The notes: a model not told the origin generated them from the sequence alone. 64,000 nucleotides of DNA from Burkholderia arboris (GCF_902499125.1 NZ_CABVPX010000002.1:367171-431170), one strand, 5' to 3'. Shown: positions 15,908 to 25,769, counted from the first letter of the stretch. Made by a program: numbers and translations.

Positions 15908-17500
15908 TTACTCCTGCCCCTGACTCGTCAGGAACTCCTCGTAATTGCCGCCGAAGTCGAACAGGTTGCCGTCCGTCTTCACTTCGATGATCCGGTTCGC
16001 CAGCCCGCTCACGAATTCGCGGTCGTGCGACACGAAGATCAGCGTGCCTTCGAACTGCTCGAGCGCGATCTGCAGCGACTCGATCGACTCCATGTCCATG
16101 TGGTTGGTCGGCTCGTCCATCAGCAGCACGTTGTGGCGGCCGAGCATCAGCTTGCCCCAGATCATGCGGCCCTTCTCGCCGCCCGACAGCACCTTCACCG
16201 ACTTCCTGATGTCGTCCGACGAGAACAGCAGGCGGCCCAGCGTGCCGCGCACCATCGTTTCGTCGTCGCCGTCCTTGCGGTACTGGTCGATCCAGTCCAT
16301 CAGCGTGATGTCGTTCGGGAACTCCTCGTACGTGTCCTGCGGCATGTAGCCGACATTCGCGTTCTCGGACCACTTCACCGTGCCGTGCTCCAGCGCGAGC
16401 GCGCCGAGCAGCGAACGCAGCAGCGTCGTCTTGCCCGCACCGTTCTCGCCGATGATCGCGATGCGCTCGCCCGGCTGAACCGACAGGTTGAAGTTCTGGA
16501 AGATCGTGCGCTCGTACTTCTTCGTGATGTCTTCAGCGACCACCGCGACGTTGTGCAGCTTCTTCTCGAACTCGAAACGGATGAACGGATTCTGGCGCGA
16601 CGACGGCTTGAATTCCTCGATCTTGATCTTGTCGATCTGCTTCGCGCGGCTCGTTGCCTGGCGGGCCTTCGACTTGTTCGCCGAGAAGCGGCGCACGAAG
16701 TCCTGCAGTTCGGCGACCCGCTCCTTCGCACGCGTATTCGCCGCGGCCTGGCGCTCGCGCGCCTGCGCCGATGCGAGCATGTAGTCGTCGTAGTTGCCCG
16801 GCCAAACCTTCAGCGTGCCGAAGTCCATGTCGGCCATGTGCGTGCACACCGAGTTCAGGAAGTGACGATCGTGCGAGATGATGATCATCGTCGAGTTGTA
16901 CTCGTTGAGCGTTTGCTCGAGCCAACGAATCGAGTTGATGTCGAGGTTGTTGGTCGGCTCGTCGAGCAGCAGCACGTCCGGCTTCGAGAACAGCGCCTGC
17001 GCGAGCAGCACGCGCAGCTTCCAGCCCGGCGCGACGTCGCTCATCGTGCCGCTGTGGAACTTCTCCTCGATGCCGATGCCGAGCAGCAGCGCGCCCGCGC
17101 GTGCCTCGGCGTCGTAACCGCCGTATTCGGCGAACTTGCCTTCGAGTTCGGCGGCGTGCATGTAGTCGTCGTCGGTGGCTTCCGGGTTCGCATAGATCGC
17201 GTCGCGCTCGGTCATGGCGGCCCACATTTCGGTGTGGCCCATCATCACGACGTCCAGCACGCGCACGTCTTCGTACGCGAACTGGTCCTGGCGCAGCTTG
17301 CCCAGGCGGACGTTCGGCTCCAGCGCGACGTTGCCGGCGCTCGGCTCGAGGTCGCTGCCGAGGATCTTCATGAACGTCGACTTGCCACAGCCGTTTGCGC
17401 CGATCAGACCGTAGCGGTTGCCCTCGCCGAATTTGACCGAGATATTCTCGAACAGGGGCTTTGGCCCGAATTGCATCGTGATGTTGGCAGTAGAAAGCAC
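15908..17500 (-). CDS. ybiT: ABC-F family ATPase YbiT
   Basis: A 530-residue ABC-F protein with two ATP-binding cassettes and no membrane domain. It closely follows E. coli YbiT in length and sequence, including [20 protein letters not shown] at the start. First cassette: Walker A near residues 34-41 (GANGCGKS) and [11 protein letters not shown]. Second cassette: [18 protein letters not shown] and [11 protein letters not shown]. The linker [20 protein letters not shown] is the P-site tRNA interaction motif typical of ribosome-acting ABC-F factors. These proteins bind the ribosomal E site and rescue or tune translation. The GTG at 17500 is preferred because it aligns with the YbiT start; the upstream frame is not conserved. 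Confidence 0.95.
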   Translation of the reverse strand: MLSTANITMQFGPKPLFENISVKFGEGNRYGLIGANGCGKSTFMKILGSDLEPSAGNVALEPNVRLGKLRQDQFAYEDVRVLDVVMMGHTEMWAAMTERDAIYANPEATDDDYMHAAELEGKFAEYGGYDAEARAGALLLGIGIEEKFHSGTMSDVAPGWKLRVLLAQALFSKPDVLLLDEPTNNLDINSIRWLEQTLNEYNSTMIIISHDRHFLNSVCTHMADMDFGTLKVWPGNYDDYMLASAQARERQAAANTRAKERVAELQDFVRRFSANKSKARQATSRAKQIDKIKIEEFKPSSRQNPFIRFEFEKKLHNVAVVAEDITKKYERTIFQNFNLSVQPGERIAIIGENGAGKTTLLRSLLGALALEHGTVKWSENANVGYMPQDTYEEFPNDITLMDWIDQYRKDGDDETMVRGTLGRLLFSSDDIRKSVKVLSGGEKGRMIWGKLMLGRHNVLLMDEPTNHMDMESIESLQIALEQFEGTLIFVSHDREFVSGLANRIIEVKTDGNLFDFGGNYEEFLTSQGQE

Positions 17501-17668
17501 GGCAGGTCCCGTTAAGAGAGAAATCGACGGAAAACCGCGTATTTTAGCAGGTGTCGGAGAAACTGCCGACCGCACCGCCCGGCAACGTATTCCAGGCCAT
17601 CTGGCCCTCCGCCCGGCGGCCCGCCAACACGACGACACGCGCCCCATCGCCGCCTACCGGAATCCCGC

Positions 17669-18121
17669 ATGCCAGCCAGCCCGCTTCGCGAACAACTCGT
17701 CGGCGCATGGCGCCTCGTATCCTACGAAGTCCGCCCGCGCGACGGCAGCCCGGCCGTCTATCCGCTCGGCCGCGATGCGCGTGGCTGGATTCTCTATACG
17801 TCGGACGGCTATATGTCCGCCCAGCTGATGGCCGCCGGCCGGCCGCCCTACGCGAACGGCGACCCGCACCACGGTAGCGACGAAGCGTGCGCGGCGGCCG
17901 CCCGCGGCTACATCGCCTATTCCGGCCCCTTTCAGGTAGCCGACGACGGCACGCTGACCCACGAAATGGACGTCAGCCTGTTCCCGAACTGGGTCGGCAA
18001 CGTCCAGCAGCGGGTCGCCGTGCTCGACGGCGATCGCCTGCAGCTCGGCCCCGCCGCACCGGTCCGGCTCGACGGCCGGGAGGTCGACGTCCTGCTGCTG
18101 TGGGTGCGCGCGGGCCGCTGA
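17669..18121 (+). CDS. Lipocalin-like domain protein
   Basis: A 150-residue cytosolic protein of the small lipocalin-like family (Lipocalin_5). The opening LREQLVGAWRLVSYEV is the family hallmark, with Gly-x-Trp in the first strand, followed by GWILYTSDGYMSAQLM and IAYSGPFQV. It ends with LLLWVRAG, the last strand of the barrel. No signal peptide is present. Members often bind hydrophobic ligands or sit beside polyketide-type enzymes, but there is no such context here: the neighbours are ybiT and a convergent asmA-like gene seven bases away. Confidence 0.8.
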   Translation: MPASPLREQLVGAWRLVSYEVRPRDGSPAVYPLGRDARGWILYTSDGYMSAQLMAAGRPPYANGDPHHGSDEACAAAARGYIAYSGPFQVADDGTLTHEMDVSLFPNWVGNVQQRVAVLDGDRLQLGPAAPVRLDGREVDVLLLWVRAGR

Positions 18122-18127
18122 CGCCCG

Positions 18128-20425
18128 TCACTTGCCGGCCTTCGCGGCCGCCTTTTGTGCTGCCTTCGCGTTGATCTGCCCGAACAGCTCCGAGCACGGC
18201 ACGTCGCGGTTGTTGCTCGGCGCGATCAGCGGAATCAGCGCCGCGAACGGGTTGATCAGCCCGAGCCCGACCATCGCGCCTGCGCGCAGCGCGAGCGCGC
18301 CCGCGTCGACGCCGACCTTCGGGTTCTTGAACGTGCCCTTCGCATACAGCGGCGAGCGCAGCGAGAAGATCCGGAAACCCTTCGTATGCGGATGGATCTT
18401 CAGGTCGAGCGATTCGTCGCGCAGGTTGATCGGCCCGTCGACGTTGATCAGCGCGTCGTCGGTGTCGAGCGCGAACACCTTCGGATTGAGCATGCCGTTG
18501 GTCGCGACGAAGTCGATCGCCGCGCAGTTGATCTTCACGTCGTTGTTGCCGAACAGCTTCTCGTAGACGACGTTGGCGACGTTCAGCCCCGCCGCTTCCA
18601 TCAGCAGGCGGCTGATGCGGCCGTCCGTCACGAGCGCCTTCACTTCGCCGGTCGAGGTCGCGGCGAGCGCGGCCGGCGAGTTGCCGGTGGCCGACAGCGA
18701 CGCGTCGCCGTTGATTTCGCCGAGCGCCGACTGCATGACCTTCTGCGTCGGGAACAGTTGCTTGAGCTTCAGGTGCCGCGCGGCCACCGTGAAGCGGCCC
18801 TTCAGCGGCGTGCCGCTGCCGTCGAGATGCGCGGTCGTCGCGAGCGTGCCGCCCGCGACGCCGAACTGCAGCGGTTCGAGCGACAGCACGCCGTCCTGCA
18901 TCACGATGTGCGTGTACAGGTTCGTGATCGGCAGGTTCGAACTCTTGACCAGCTTGCGGCCCGTGAACTTGACGTCCGCGTCGAGCGCGCGCCAGCGGTC
19001 GGTACGGAACGTCTCGACCGGCAGCACGCGGTCCGGCGGCTGGCGCGTCGTGTCGCCGCGCTTGGCCTTGCTTGCGGCCGTATCGGCGCCGATCACCGGG
19101 GCAAGATCGGAGAACTGCAGCAGGTTCGACACGAGTTCGCCCGACAGCTTCGGCCGCGGCTCGCGCTGCGCATACGTGAGCGTGCCGCCGAGATCGCTGC
19201 CGCCGACGCGGCCGTTGAAATTCTCGTAGCGGAACGTGCTCGCGTGCGGCTTGAAGTTGCCGATCAACCGCCCTTCGGTCGCATAAGGCGGCGTATCGGG
19301 CAGCGTGATGCCGGTGAGCTGGTAAAGGTGCGACATCGACGTGCCCTGCAGCCACAGCCGCAGGTCGAGCGCCGCGAGATGCGTCGGATCGGTCAGCGTA
19401 CCGACGATCGCGAGCCGCGTGTCGCCGGCCTTCACGTCGGCCTGCAGCGGGAACGGCCGCGACGTATCCTGGATCGCGAGCACGCCGCCGAGCTTGCCGG
19501 TCCCGTTGATCGGCACGTTCTTGTAGCGGCCGTCGACCTTCAGCCCGAACGCATAGGTCGGACCGGACGGCTTCGCAGGCGCGGCAGCGCCGCTTGCGCC
19601 GGCAGCCGTCGATGCGGAAGCAACCGAAGAAGCGGACGAACCAGGCGAACCGGGAGCCGCCGACGCAACCGAGGTTGCAGCCGATGCGCCCGACGACGCT
19701 GCCGCGCTCGCCGCCTGCGCCGCGGAAGCACTCGACGCGGCTTCCGCATTGGCCTTCGCGCTCAACTGCGCGGCGCCGCGCTTGCCGACACGCTGCGCCG
19801 ATGCCTCGCGCGACGTCTGCTCCTGTTCCTTCAGCACGTCGCCGAGCGGAATCGGCTGGCCGAGCGTATCGATCGCGACGGTCAGGTCGGCCTTCGCGAT
19901 CGCATCGCGATACGTGACGGTGCCCTTCGCGAAGCCGAAGCTGTCGAGCCGCACCTTCCACGGCGACGGCTGCGACGATTGCTTGAACTGGAAGGTCCAC
20001 GTGTTGCGTCCGTCGGCGAGACGCTCGAGGTCGACGGCCGGATTCACGACGTCGATCGACGGGATGACGATTTCATGCGCGAGCAACGGCAGGATCGCGA
20101 GATCGAAGTGCGCGGCATCGAGCGTGACGAACTTGGGCGTCTTCGCCCAGTCGGGGTTGCCGATCTCGAGCTGGGTGGCCGAAAAGCTCGGCCAGGGCAC
20201 CCATGCGCGCCAGCCGGTCTCGCCGTCGGGGCGGCGCCAGCCGACCTTGAGATCGCCGTTGATCGCGAACGGGCGGCCGAGTGCGGCACTCACCTGTTCG
20301 TTGACCCACGGCTTCGCGCGGTTCCAGTCGAACGTGAAGAGAAAGACGCCGGCCGCCGCGATGAGCACCGCGACGATACCGACAATCCATGCAGCCGATT
20401 TGCCGATGGCTCGGGTTAGCGTCAT
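18128..20425 (-). CDS. AsmA family protein
   Basis: A 765-residue inner-membrane-anchored AsmA-type protein. One N-terminal membrane helix (SAAWIVGIVAVLIAAAGVFL) is followed by DWNRAKPWVNEQVSAALGRP, the conserved AsmA N-domain start, and a long periplasmic beta-rich chain. The C-terminal AsmA domain contains the LMEAAGLNVANVVYEKLFGN segment. AsmA proteins form bridge-like structures implicated in moving phospholipids to the outer membrane. A low-complexity Ala/Ser segment of about 70 residues (roughly 225-295) interrupts the chain and is probably a flexible linker. The start is set at the ATG at 20425, which gives the membrane anchor. Confidence 0.88.
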   Translation of the reverse strand: MTLTRAIGKSAAWIVGIVAVLIAAAGVFLFTFDWNRAKPWVNEQVSAALGRPFAINGDLKVGWRRPDGETGWRAWVPWPSFSATQLEIGNPDWAKTPKFVTLDAAHFDLAILPLLAHEIVIPSIDVVNPAVDLERLADGRNTWTFQFKQSSQPSPWKVRLDSFGFAKGTVTYRDAIAKADLTVAIDTLGQPIPLGDVLKEQEQTSREASAQRVGKRGAAQLSAKANAEAASSASAAQAASAAASSGASAATSVASAAPGSPGSSASSVASASTAAGASGAAAPAKPSGPTYAFGLKVDGRYKNVPINGTGKLGGVLAIQDTSRPFPLQADVKAGDTRLAIVGTLTDPTHLAALDLRLWLQGTSMSHLYQLTGITLPDTPPYATEGRLIGNFKPHASTFRYENFNGRVGGSDLGGTLTYAQREPRPKLSGELVSNLLQFSDLAPVIGADTAASKAKRGDTTRQPPDRVLPVETFRTDRWRALDADVKFTGRKLVKSSNLPITNLYTHIVMQDGVLSLEPLQFGVAGGTLATTAHLDGSGTPLKGRFTVAARHLKLKQLFPTQKVMQSALGEINGDASLSATGNSPAALAATSTGEVKALVTDGRISRLLMEAAGLNVANVVYEKLFGNNDVKINCAAIDFVATNGMLNPKVFALDTDDALINVDGPINLRDESLDLKIHPHTKGFRIFSLRSPLYAKGTFKNPKVGVDAGALALRAGAMVGLGLINPFAALIPLIAPSNNRDVPCSELFGQINAKAAQKAAAKAGK

Positions 20426-20577
20426 GGCGGTTCCGTTGTTGTTCTGAAATGTTGCCGCACCATGTCGGGCCGCTTGCGTGGACGAACGGCACACGACACC
20501 CGCGGCTTTTCAATCGGTATTATGACGCACGCCATGGCGACCTCTCGGCGCTATTAACGCTTTTTTTCATTTGTGAC

Positions 20578-21279
20578 ATGACAGCCCCCACCGGCCTCAT
20601 CGATGCGCAGCGCATTACCCGCCGCGACGCCAGCAGTGGCAAGACCCTGCTCGCTCCGACCGATTTCAGCCTCGCAGCGGGATCGCGAATTGCTATCACC
20701 GGACCGTCAGGGTCAGGCAAGAGCGTGCTGCTGCGCGCGCTCGCGCTGCTCGACCCGCTCGACGGCGGTCGCATCCTGTGGCGCGGCCGCGGGATCCGGC
20801 GCAGCGCGATCCCGCGCTACCGGCGCAGCGTCGCGTACGTGCGCCAGCGCCCCGCTCAGATGGACGGCACCGTCGAATCGCAGTTGCGCTATCCGTATTC
20901 GCTCGCGATCTATCGCGACGTGTCGTTCGATCGCGCGCGCGCCGAAGCGCTCGCCGCGCAAGCGGGCCGCGGTTCCGACTTTCTCGACAAACGCGCGAGC
21001 GACCTGTCGGGCGGCGAAGCGCAGATCGCCGCGCTACTGCGCGTGCTGCAGCTCGATCCCGACGTACTGCTGCTCGACGAGCCGACCTCCGCACTCGATC
21101 CCGAATCGGCGCGTGCGATCGAGACGCTCGTCGGTGCGTGGTTCGACGCGGCGCCCGACGCCCGGGCGTACATGTGGATCTCGCACGACCCGGCCCAGGC
21201 CGCGCGAATCGGCACGATGCGGCTCGTGATGCAGGCCGGCGTCATGCATGTCGCGAACCCGATGGAGGCTGCGCAATGA
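20578..21279 (+). CDS. fetA: ABC transporter ATP-binding protein, FetA (YbbL)-like
   Basis: A 233-residue ABC ATPase. Walker A is GPSGSGKS (42-49), the signature is DLSGGEAQIAALLRVL, and [14 protein letters not shown] is the Walker B with D-loop. Length and partner match FetA/YbbL, the ATPase of an E. coli system that exports iron and protects against peroxide stress. It overlaps the permease gene by four bases (ATGA), so the two are translationally coupled. No strong Shine-Dalgarno precedes the ATG at 20578; the region upstream is T-rich. The symbol is given by homology and the transported substrate here is not tested. Confidence 0.8.
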   Translation: MTAPTGLIDAQRITRRDASSGKTLLAPTDFSLAAGSRIAITGPSGSGKSVLLRALALLDPLDGGRILWRGRGIRRSAIPRYRRSVAYVRQRPAQMDGTVESQLRYPYSLAIYRDVSFDRARAEALAAQAGRGSDFLDKRASDLSGGEAQIAALLRVLQLDPDVLLLDEPTSALDPESARAIETLVGAWFDAAPDARAYMWISHDPAQAARIGTMRLVMQAGVMHVANPMEAAQ

Positions 21280-22079
21280 GCCCGGCACTGCAGGACCTGA
21301 GCCTCGTCGACGTCGGCATCGCCGCCGCGCTCGTCGCCGTCAACGGCGCGCTTTCGGCGGCCTTGTCGCTCGGTCTCGGCCGCAAGCTTGCGCTCGCGGC
21401 CGTGCGTACCGTCGTGCAGCTGCTCGCGATCGGCTACGTGCTCGGCTGGGTGTTCGGCCATCCGCACTGGTACGTCGTGTTGCCGCTCACCGCGCTGATG
21501 ACGCTGATCGCCGGTTTCGCCGGCGCGGGGCGCGGCAAGCGCACCTATCGCGGCCAGCGCATCGACAGCATCGCGTCGATCTGGTTCAGCAGCTGGTTCG
21601 TCGCGGCAGTCGGCCTGTTCGTCGTGATCCGCATCCATCCGTGGTTCGCGCCGCAATACGCGATTCCGATCCTCGGGATGATTCTCGGTAATACGCTGAC
21701 GGGCGTGTCGCTCGGCGTCGAGCGGATGATGGAAGAACTCACGGCACGCCGCGACCGCGTCGAAACGGCGCTCGCACTCGGCGCGACGCGCTGGGAAGCC
21801 GCACAGGACGCCGCGCGGCAGGCCGTGCGCGCGGGCATGCTGCCGACGCTGAACCAGATGGCCGTCGTCGGCGTCGTGAGCCTGCCGGGGATGATGACGG
21901 GCCAGGTACTGGCCGGCCAGTCACCGTTGCAGGCCGTGCGCTACCAGATCGTGATCATGTTCCTGATCGCCGCGGCGTCCGCGCTCGGCACCGTCGGCGC
22001 GGTGCTGATGACCTATCGCCGGCTGTTCTCGGCGGATCACCGCTTTCTCGCATCGCGGCTCGAAGAGCGCGCGCACTGA
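21276..22079 (+). CDS. fetB: ABC transporter permease, FetB (YbbM)-like
   Basis: A 267-residue integral membrane protein of the UPF0014/FetB family with about seven hydrophobic segments. Typical family stretches are LALAAVRTVVQLLAIGYVLG, IPILGMILGNTLTGVSLGVE (with the conserved GN pair), and ALALGATRWEA followed by MLPTLNQMAVVGVVSLPGMM. These are the most conserved parts of FetB permeases and probably contact the ATPase. It starts inside the last codons of the ATPase gene and ends the operon. The pair likely exports iron or a related metal. Iron regulation cannot be seen in the sequence. Confidence 0.85.
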   Translation: MSPALQDLSLVDVGIAAALVAVNGALSAALSLGLGRKLALAAVRTVVQLLAIGYVLGWVFGHPHWYVVLPLTALMTLIAGFAGAGRGKRTYRGQRIDSIASIWFSSWFVAAVGLFVVIRIHPWFAPQYAIPILGMILGNTLTGVSLGVERMMEELTARRDRVETALALGATRWEAAQDAARQAVRAGMLPTLNQMAVVGVVSLPGMMTGQVLAGQSPLQAVRYQIVIMFLIAAASALGTVGAVLMTYRRLFSADHRFLASRLEERAH

Positions 22080-22116
22080 CACGCGGCGGCGGTGCGCGGC
22101 GGTGCGCGGCGTACGC

Positions 22117-22590
22117 TCAGTGCGCGCTGCGTCGCTTGCCGATCGCCTGCCGTAACGCGGCAGCGATGTCGGCGCCGGGTGCGAGCCCGTCGACCGACGC
22201 GACGAGCCGCACCGCGCGCGGTGTCGTCACATAGGCCTGTGCACCGACATAGCCGCCGCTGCCTGCCGAACGCGTCGTCACGACGAGCGCCTGCGGCGCA
22301 CGTGCGCCGAGGTCCGCCGTGTACGCATCGGCGATCGTGCCGTCGCGCGCATGCAGCAGGCCCGTCACGTAATCGTCGGTATCGAAGCCGGGCGCGGCAT
22401 GCGCGGTCGAATACACGCGCACCGCGTAGCTGCCGGTCGAGCACGGTTCGAGTGCGCCGCTCGATACGACCGCCACCTGCTGCCGCGTCGGCAGCTCGAC
22501 CTTCTTCACGAAACCGCAATCGTCAGCCGCGTGCGCGTGCACGGCGACGAATGCAATCGCAGACAGCAGCGCGCGCATTGGGGATTTCAT
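22117..22590 (-). CDS. PliI-like periplasmic inhibitor of i-type lysozyme
   Basis: A 157-residue exported protein. The signal peptide MRALLSAIAFVAVHAHA is followed by a mature domain with the PliI pattern: ALEPCSTGSYAVRVYS, DDYVTGLLHARDGTI, then VVTTRSAGSGGYVGAQAYVT. In PliI the serine/arginine-containing loop (here the RSAGSGGY segment) inserts into the lysozyme active site. The two cysteines (DDCGF and EPCST) could form a disulfide. Such inhibitors protect bacteria from invertebrate lysozymes, which fits an environmental or host-associated species. It is monocistronic. Confidence 0.75.
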   Translation of the reverse strand: MKSPMRALLSAIAFVAVHAHAADDCGFVKKVELPTRQQVAVVSSGALEPCSTGSYAVRVYSTAHAAPGFDTDDYVTGLLHARDGTIADAYTADLGARAPQALVVTTRSAGSGGYVGAQAYVTTPRAVRLVASVDGLAPGADIAAALRQAIGKRRSAH

Positions 22591-22809
22591 CGGGATGGGG
22601 TGACGGAAAGGAAAGAATGCGGACGAGCATAACGTGACGTCTGCATGACGTCACGCACCGCTGCCGCACGGCAGCGGCACCGTCCCGCGAAGAAGGCGGC
22701 GGGAAAACCTCGCGATGGCGGCGCGCATCGCTCACGTGCCGCCCTGCTCGCCCCGCCTGCCGAATCCGTTGCGCGCGCACCGGACCCAACGCCGGCCCGC
22801 GCGCGCCGC

Positions 22810-23361
22810 TCAGCGCTTGATCGACACCGTCACCTTGGTGCCGTCGCTCATCGTCACGGACTTCGACCCGCCATTGGTCGGAATCGACACCCACTTGACC
22901 TGGCTCACCGACACGACGTCCGGGCATTGCAGCGACTTGCCGCCGGCCGTCACGCTGCGCGTGCCCTTCGGCGCGGCCGCCTGGAAGCTCATCTGCACGT
23001 TGGCGACGCCCTTCGCATCGACCGACGGCGCGAGCCGCACCTGGGTCTGGCGCACCATCGCGCCGTTCGCGTCGCGCGGCAGGTTGTCCGCGTTCGGACA
23101 GCCGTCCGGCATCGCGACCGCGCCGCTCGGCGGCACCGATTTCCAGTTGAAATCGTCCGTCTCGCCCGAGCGGATCTTGCGGGTCTCCTGCGTATTGCCG
23201 TAGGTCTTCGAGTCGACCTTGACGGTGTATTCGAGCTGTCCCGTACCGCCGCCCTTCAGGCTGCCCTTGACCGGCGGCGCCGCGAATACGCTCGCGCTGA
23301 CGCACGCCGCCGCGAACACGACCGACCACGATGCGGCGACCGACAAGCTGCGTTGGCTCAT
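22810..23361 (-). CDS. Secreted protein of unknown function, 183 aa
   Basis: An exported protein starting MSQRSLSVAASWSVVFAAA, with signal peptide cleavage likely after VFA near residue 27. A perfect AAGGAGGT ribosome-binding site precedes the ATG at 23361, which fixes the start. The mature part is beta-rich with two cysteines (DGCPNADN and LQCPDVV). I do not recognise a characterised family. The strong ribosome-binding site suggests high translation. There is no operon partner; the next gene on this strand starts in its own unit. Confidence 0.65.
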   Translation of the reverse strand: MSQRSLSVAASWSVVFAAACVSASVFAAPPVKGSLKGGGTGQLEYTVKVDSKTYGNTQETRKIRSGETDDFNWKSVPPSGAVAMPDGCPNADNLPRDANGAMVRQTQVRLAPSVDAKGVANVQMSFQAAAPKGTRSVTAGGKSLQCPDVVSVSQVKWVSIPTNGGSKSVTMSDGTKVTVSIKR

Positions 23362-23520
23362 GCTGACCTCCTTGTAATGCGGCGGCACGCGCGTGCCGCG
23401 CGGTTTTCGATGCATGATGCGCTGCCAGTCTACCGCCAAGCGGGATGCAATGCGCCGCAAACGCATCGGGTGTTACCCCGCTTGCGTTCGCGGCGTCGCA
23501 ACCTTACGCGAGTGACGGCT

Positions 23521-24537
23521 TCAGAAACCGCTCAGCACGAGCTTGCCGATCGAGCGTCCGGCCTCGAGCAACTGGTGCGCGCGCCGTACGTTCGCCGCAT
23601 TGATCGTGCCGAGCTGTTCGCCAAGCGTCGTACGCAGCGTGCCGCCGTCGACGAGCCGTGCGACTTCGCCGAGGATCCGGTGCTGCTCGATCATGTCCGG
23701 CGTCTCGAACATGGCTCGCGTGAACATGAATTCCCAGTGAAACGCGGCGCTCTTCGCCTTCAGCAATTCGACCGGCACCGGTTTCTCGTTCTCGACGATC
23801 GTGCAAATGCCGCCCTGCGGCCGGATTACTTCCGCCGCGGCAGGAAAATGACGGTCCGTGTCGTTGAAGATCAACACATAGTCGACGTTCGGATGGCCGG
23901 CCTCGCGCAGTTGCGCCGGCAGGTCGCCGAAATGGTCGACCACCGCATCCGCACCGAGCGAACGCACCCAGTCGGCCGACGCCGGCCGCGACGCGGTCGC
24001 GATCACGTACAGCTTGCCGAGCGTCTTCGCGAGCTGGATCGCGATCGACCCCACGCCGCCCGCACCACCGATGATCAACACCGACTTGCCGGCGTCCGCG
24101 CCCTGCGGCGACACGTGCAGCCGGTCGAACAGTGCTTCCCACGCGGTCAGCGCCGTCAGCGGCAGCGCGGCCGACGCCGCGAAATCGAGCGTGCGCGGCT
24201 TCAGCGCGGCGATCCGTTCGTCGACCGTGTGGAATTCGCTGTTCGCGCCGGGCCGCGTGATGCTGCCCGCATAGAACACTTCGTCGCCGGGCCGGAACAG
24301 CGTCACGTCGGCGCCGACCGCGACCACCGTGCCGGCCGCATCCCAGCCGAGCACGCGCGGCGTCTCCTCGACCTGCGGCTTCGGCGCGCGCACCTTGGTG
24401 TCCACCGGGTTCACGGAAATCGCCTCGACCTTCACGAGCAGATCGCGCGGGCCCGGCACGGGCTGCGGCAGTTCCACGTCGAGCAAGGCTTGCGGGTCAT
24501 CGATCGGCAGATAGCGGGTCAGTCCAACGGCTTTCAT
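23521..24537 (-). CDS. Zinc-type alcohol dehydrogenase/quinone oxidoreductase-like MDR protein
   Basis: A 338-residue medium-chain dehydrogenase/reductase of the zinc-binding alcohol dehydrogenase group (ZADH/QOR-like). GWDAAGTVVAVG and PGDEVFYAGSI form the catalytic domain, and IIGGAGGVGSIAIQLAKTLG is the NADPH-binding Rossmann motif. The structural zinc cysteines are absent, as in quinone oxidoreductases. AAAGGAG lies eight bases before the ATG at 24537. It is divergent from a LysR regulator, with a palindromic site between them, so it is probably that regulator's target. Substrate unknown; small quinones or enones are likely. Confidence 0.88.
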   Translation of the reverse strand: MKAVGLTRYLPIDDPQALLDVELPQPVPGPRDLLVKVEAISVNPVDTKVRAPKPQVEETPRVLGWDAAGTVVAVGADVTLFRPGDEVFYAGSITRPGANSEFHTVDERIAALKPRTLDFAASAALPLTALTAWEALFDRLHVSPQGADAGKSVLIIGGAGGVGSIAIQLAKTLGKLYVIATASRPASADWVRSLGADAVVDHFGDLPAQLREAGHPNVDYVLIFNDTDRHFPAAAEVIRPQGGICTIVENEKPVPVELLKAKSAAFHWEFMFTRAMFETPDMIEQHRILGEVARLVDGGTLRTTLGEQLGTINAANVRRAHQLLEAGRSIGKLVLSGF

Positions 24538-24630
24538 CTCGATACTCCTTTCAGGGAATCCGGGCGGGCCGCGGCGCAGCCCCATGAACGTCATCGTAGG
24601 CAACCCGATCCTTCGAGAAAACCGCTATAT

Positions 24631-24651
24631 TTCCTGAAACATTTTCAGGAA
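24631..24651. promoter_or_regulatory. Perfect palindrome, likely LysR-family operator
   Basis: TTCCTGAAA and TTTCAGGAA form a perfect nine-base inverted repeat around CAT, and the site contains the T-N11-A pattern typical of LysR-type binding. It lies 10 bases before the LysR start codon and about 95 bases before the divergent dehydrogenase start, where it could control both. Confidence 0.7.
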
Positions 24652-24661
24652 TTTCAGAACA

Positions 24662-25600
24662 ATGGTGTCCGATCCGATTCCGGTTCCCGACAAGCCGCTC
24701 GATCTGCTCGACGTCGCGCTGTTCGTGCGCGCGGCGCTGCTCGCGAATGTCACCGCGGCCGGGCGCGAGTTCGGCGTGTCGGCCGCGGTTGCCAGCGCGC
24801 GCATCGCGCAACTCGAACGCCAGCTCGGCGCACGGTTGCTGCACCGCACCACACGCCGCATCAGCCTCACGCAGGACGGCGAAGTCTTCATGGCACGCGC
24901 CGACGCGCTGCTGTCGGCCGCCGACGCCGCGCGCGCGTCGGTCGGGCACGGCCGCAGCGAGCCGTACGGGCGGCTGAAGGTGTCGATGTCGTCGTCGTTC
25001 GGCCGCCAGCACGTCGCGCCGGTGATTCCCGCATTCCTGCGCCGCTACCCGTCGGTGTCGCTCGACCTGCGGCTGTCCGACGAGATCGTCGATCTCGTCG
25101 ACGACGGCTACGACGTCGCGATCCGCCTCGGCGCGCTGAAGGACTCGACACTCGTCGCGCGCAAGCTCGCTGCAAACCGCCGTGTGCTGTGCTGCTCGCC
25201 CGCCTATCTCGCCGAACGCGGCACGCCGCGCCATCCGGCCGACCTGACCCAGCACGAGTGCGTGATCCTCGGCGACCAGCGCGACTGGTCGTTCACGACG
25301 CCGCAAGGCCCGCTGACCGTGCGGGTCGGCGGCCGGCTCGTCGCGAGCAACGGCGAGGCGATCCGCGAAGCGCTCGTCGACGGCTTCGGGATCGCGATCA
25401 AGTCGACCTGGGACGTCGGACCGCTGCTCGCGAGCGGCGCGCTCGTCACCGTGCTCGACGATTACCCGTTCGCGGAAGCGGTCGCGATCTGGGGCGTCTA
25501 TCCGAGCCGCGCGCATGTGCCGCTGAAAACGCTCGCGTTCATTTCATTCCTTGCCGAGCATTTCGGCGATCCGCCGTACTGGGATCGCGCGAACGGATGA
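24662..25600 (+). CDS. LysR family transcriptional regulator
   Basis: A 312-residue regulator. The winged helix-turn-helix occupies about residues 15-75 (LFVRAALLANVTAAGREFGV, AVASARIAQLERQLGARLLH). The effector-binding domain follows from about 95, with the group-typical YDVAIRLGALKDSTLVARKL. The helix-turn-helix is of the AaeR/DmlR-like group. It probably controls the divergent dehydrogenase gene and itself through the palindrome immediately upstream. The effector is unknown. ATG at 24662 gives a 20-residue extension before the helix-turn-helix; a slightly later start is possible. Confidence 0.9.
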   Translation: MVSDPIPVPDKPLDLLDVALFVRAALLANVTAAGREFGVSAAVASARIAQLERQLGARLLHRTTRRISLTQDGEVFMARADALLSAADAARASVGHGRSEPYGRLKVSMSSSFGRQHVAPVIPAFLRRYPSVSLDLRLSDEIVDLVDDGYDVAIRLGALKDSTLVARKLAANRRVLCCSPAYLAERGTPRHPADLTQHECVILGDQRDWSFTTPQGPLTVRVGGRLVASNGEAIREALVDGFGIAIKSTWDVGPLLASGALVTVLDDYPFAEAVAIWGVYPSRAHVPLKTLAFISFLAEHFGDPPYWDRANG

Positions 25601-25769
25601 CAACCGCCGCACCGCGCACGGTTTCGATCCGGCCCGGTCGCCATGCGCGGCCAACCGGCTACAATGGCGCGTTCGCGACGCAATGGCCCGCAGCCGGACG
25701 GGGCCCTCGTTCGCAGGCGGCCGCCCATTGGCCGCGCATGCCATTCATTCGCCTCCCAACCATCCCGTC

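Noticed and set aside
22083..22112. Short direct repeat of GCGGCGGTGC after fetB
   Set aside because: Two and a half copies of a ten-base GC-rich unit in a GC-rich spacer; too short to call a functional repeat.
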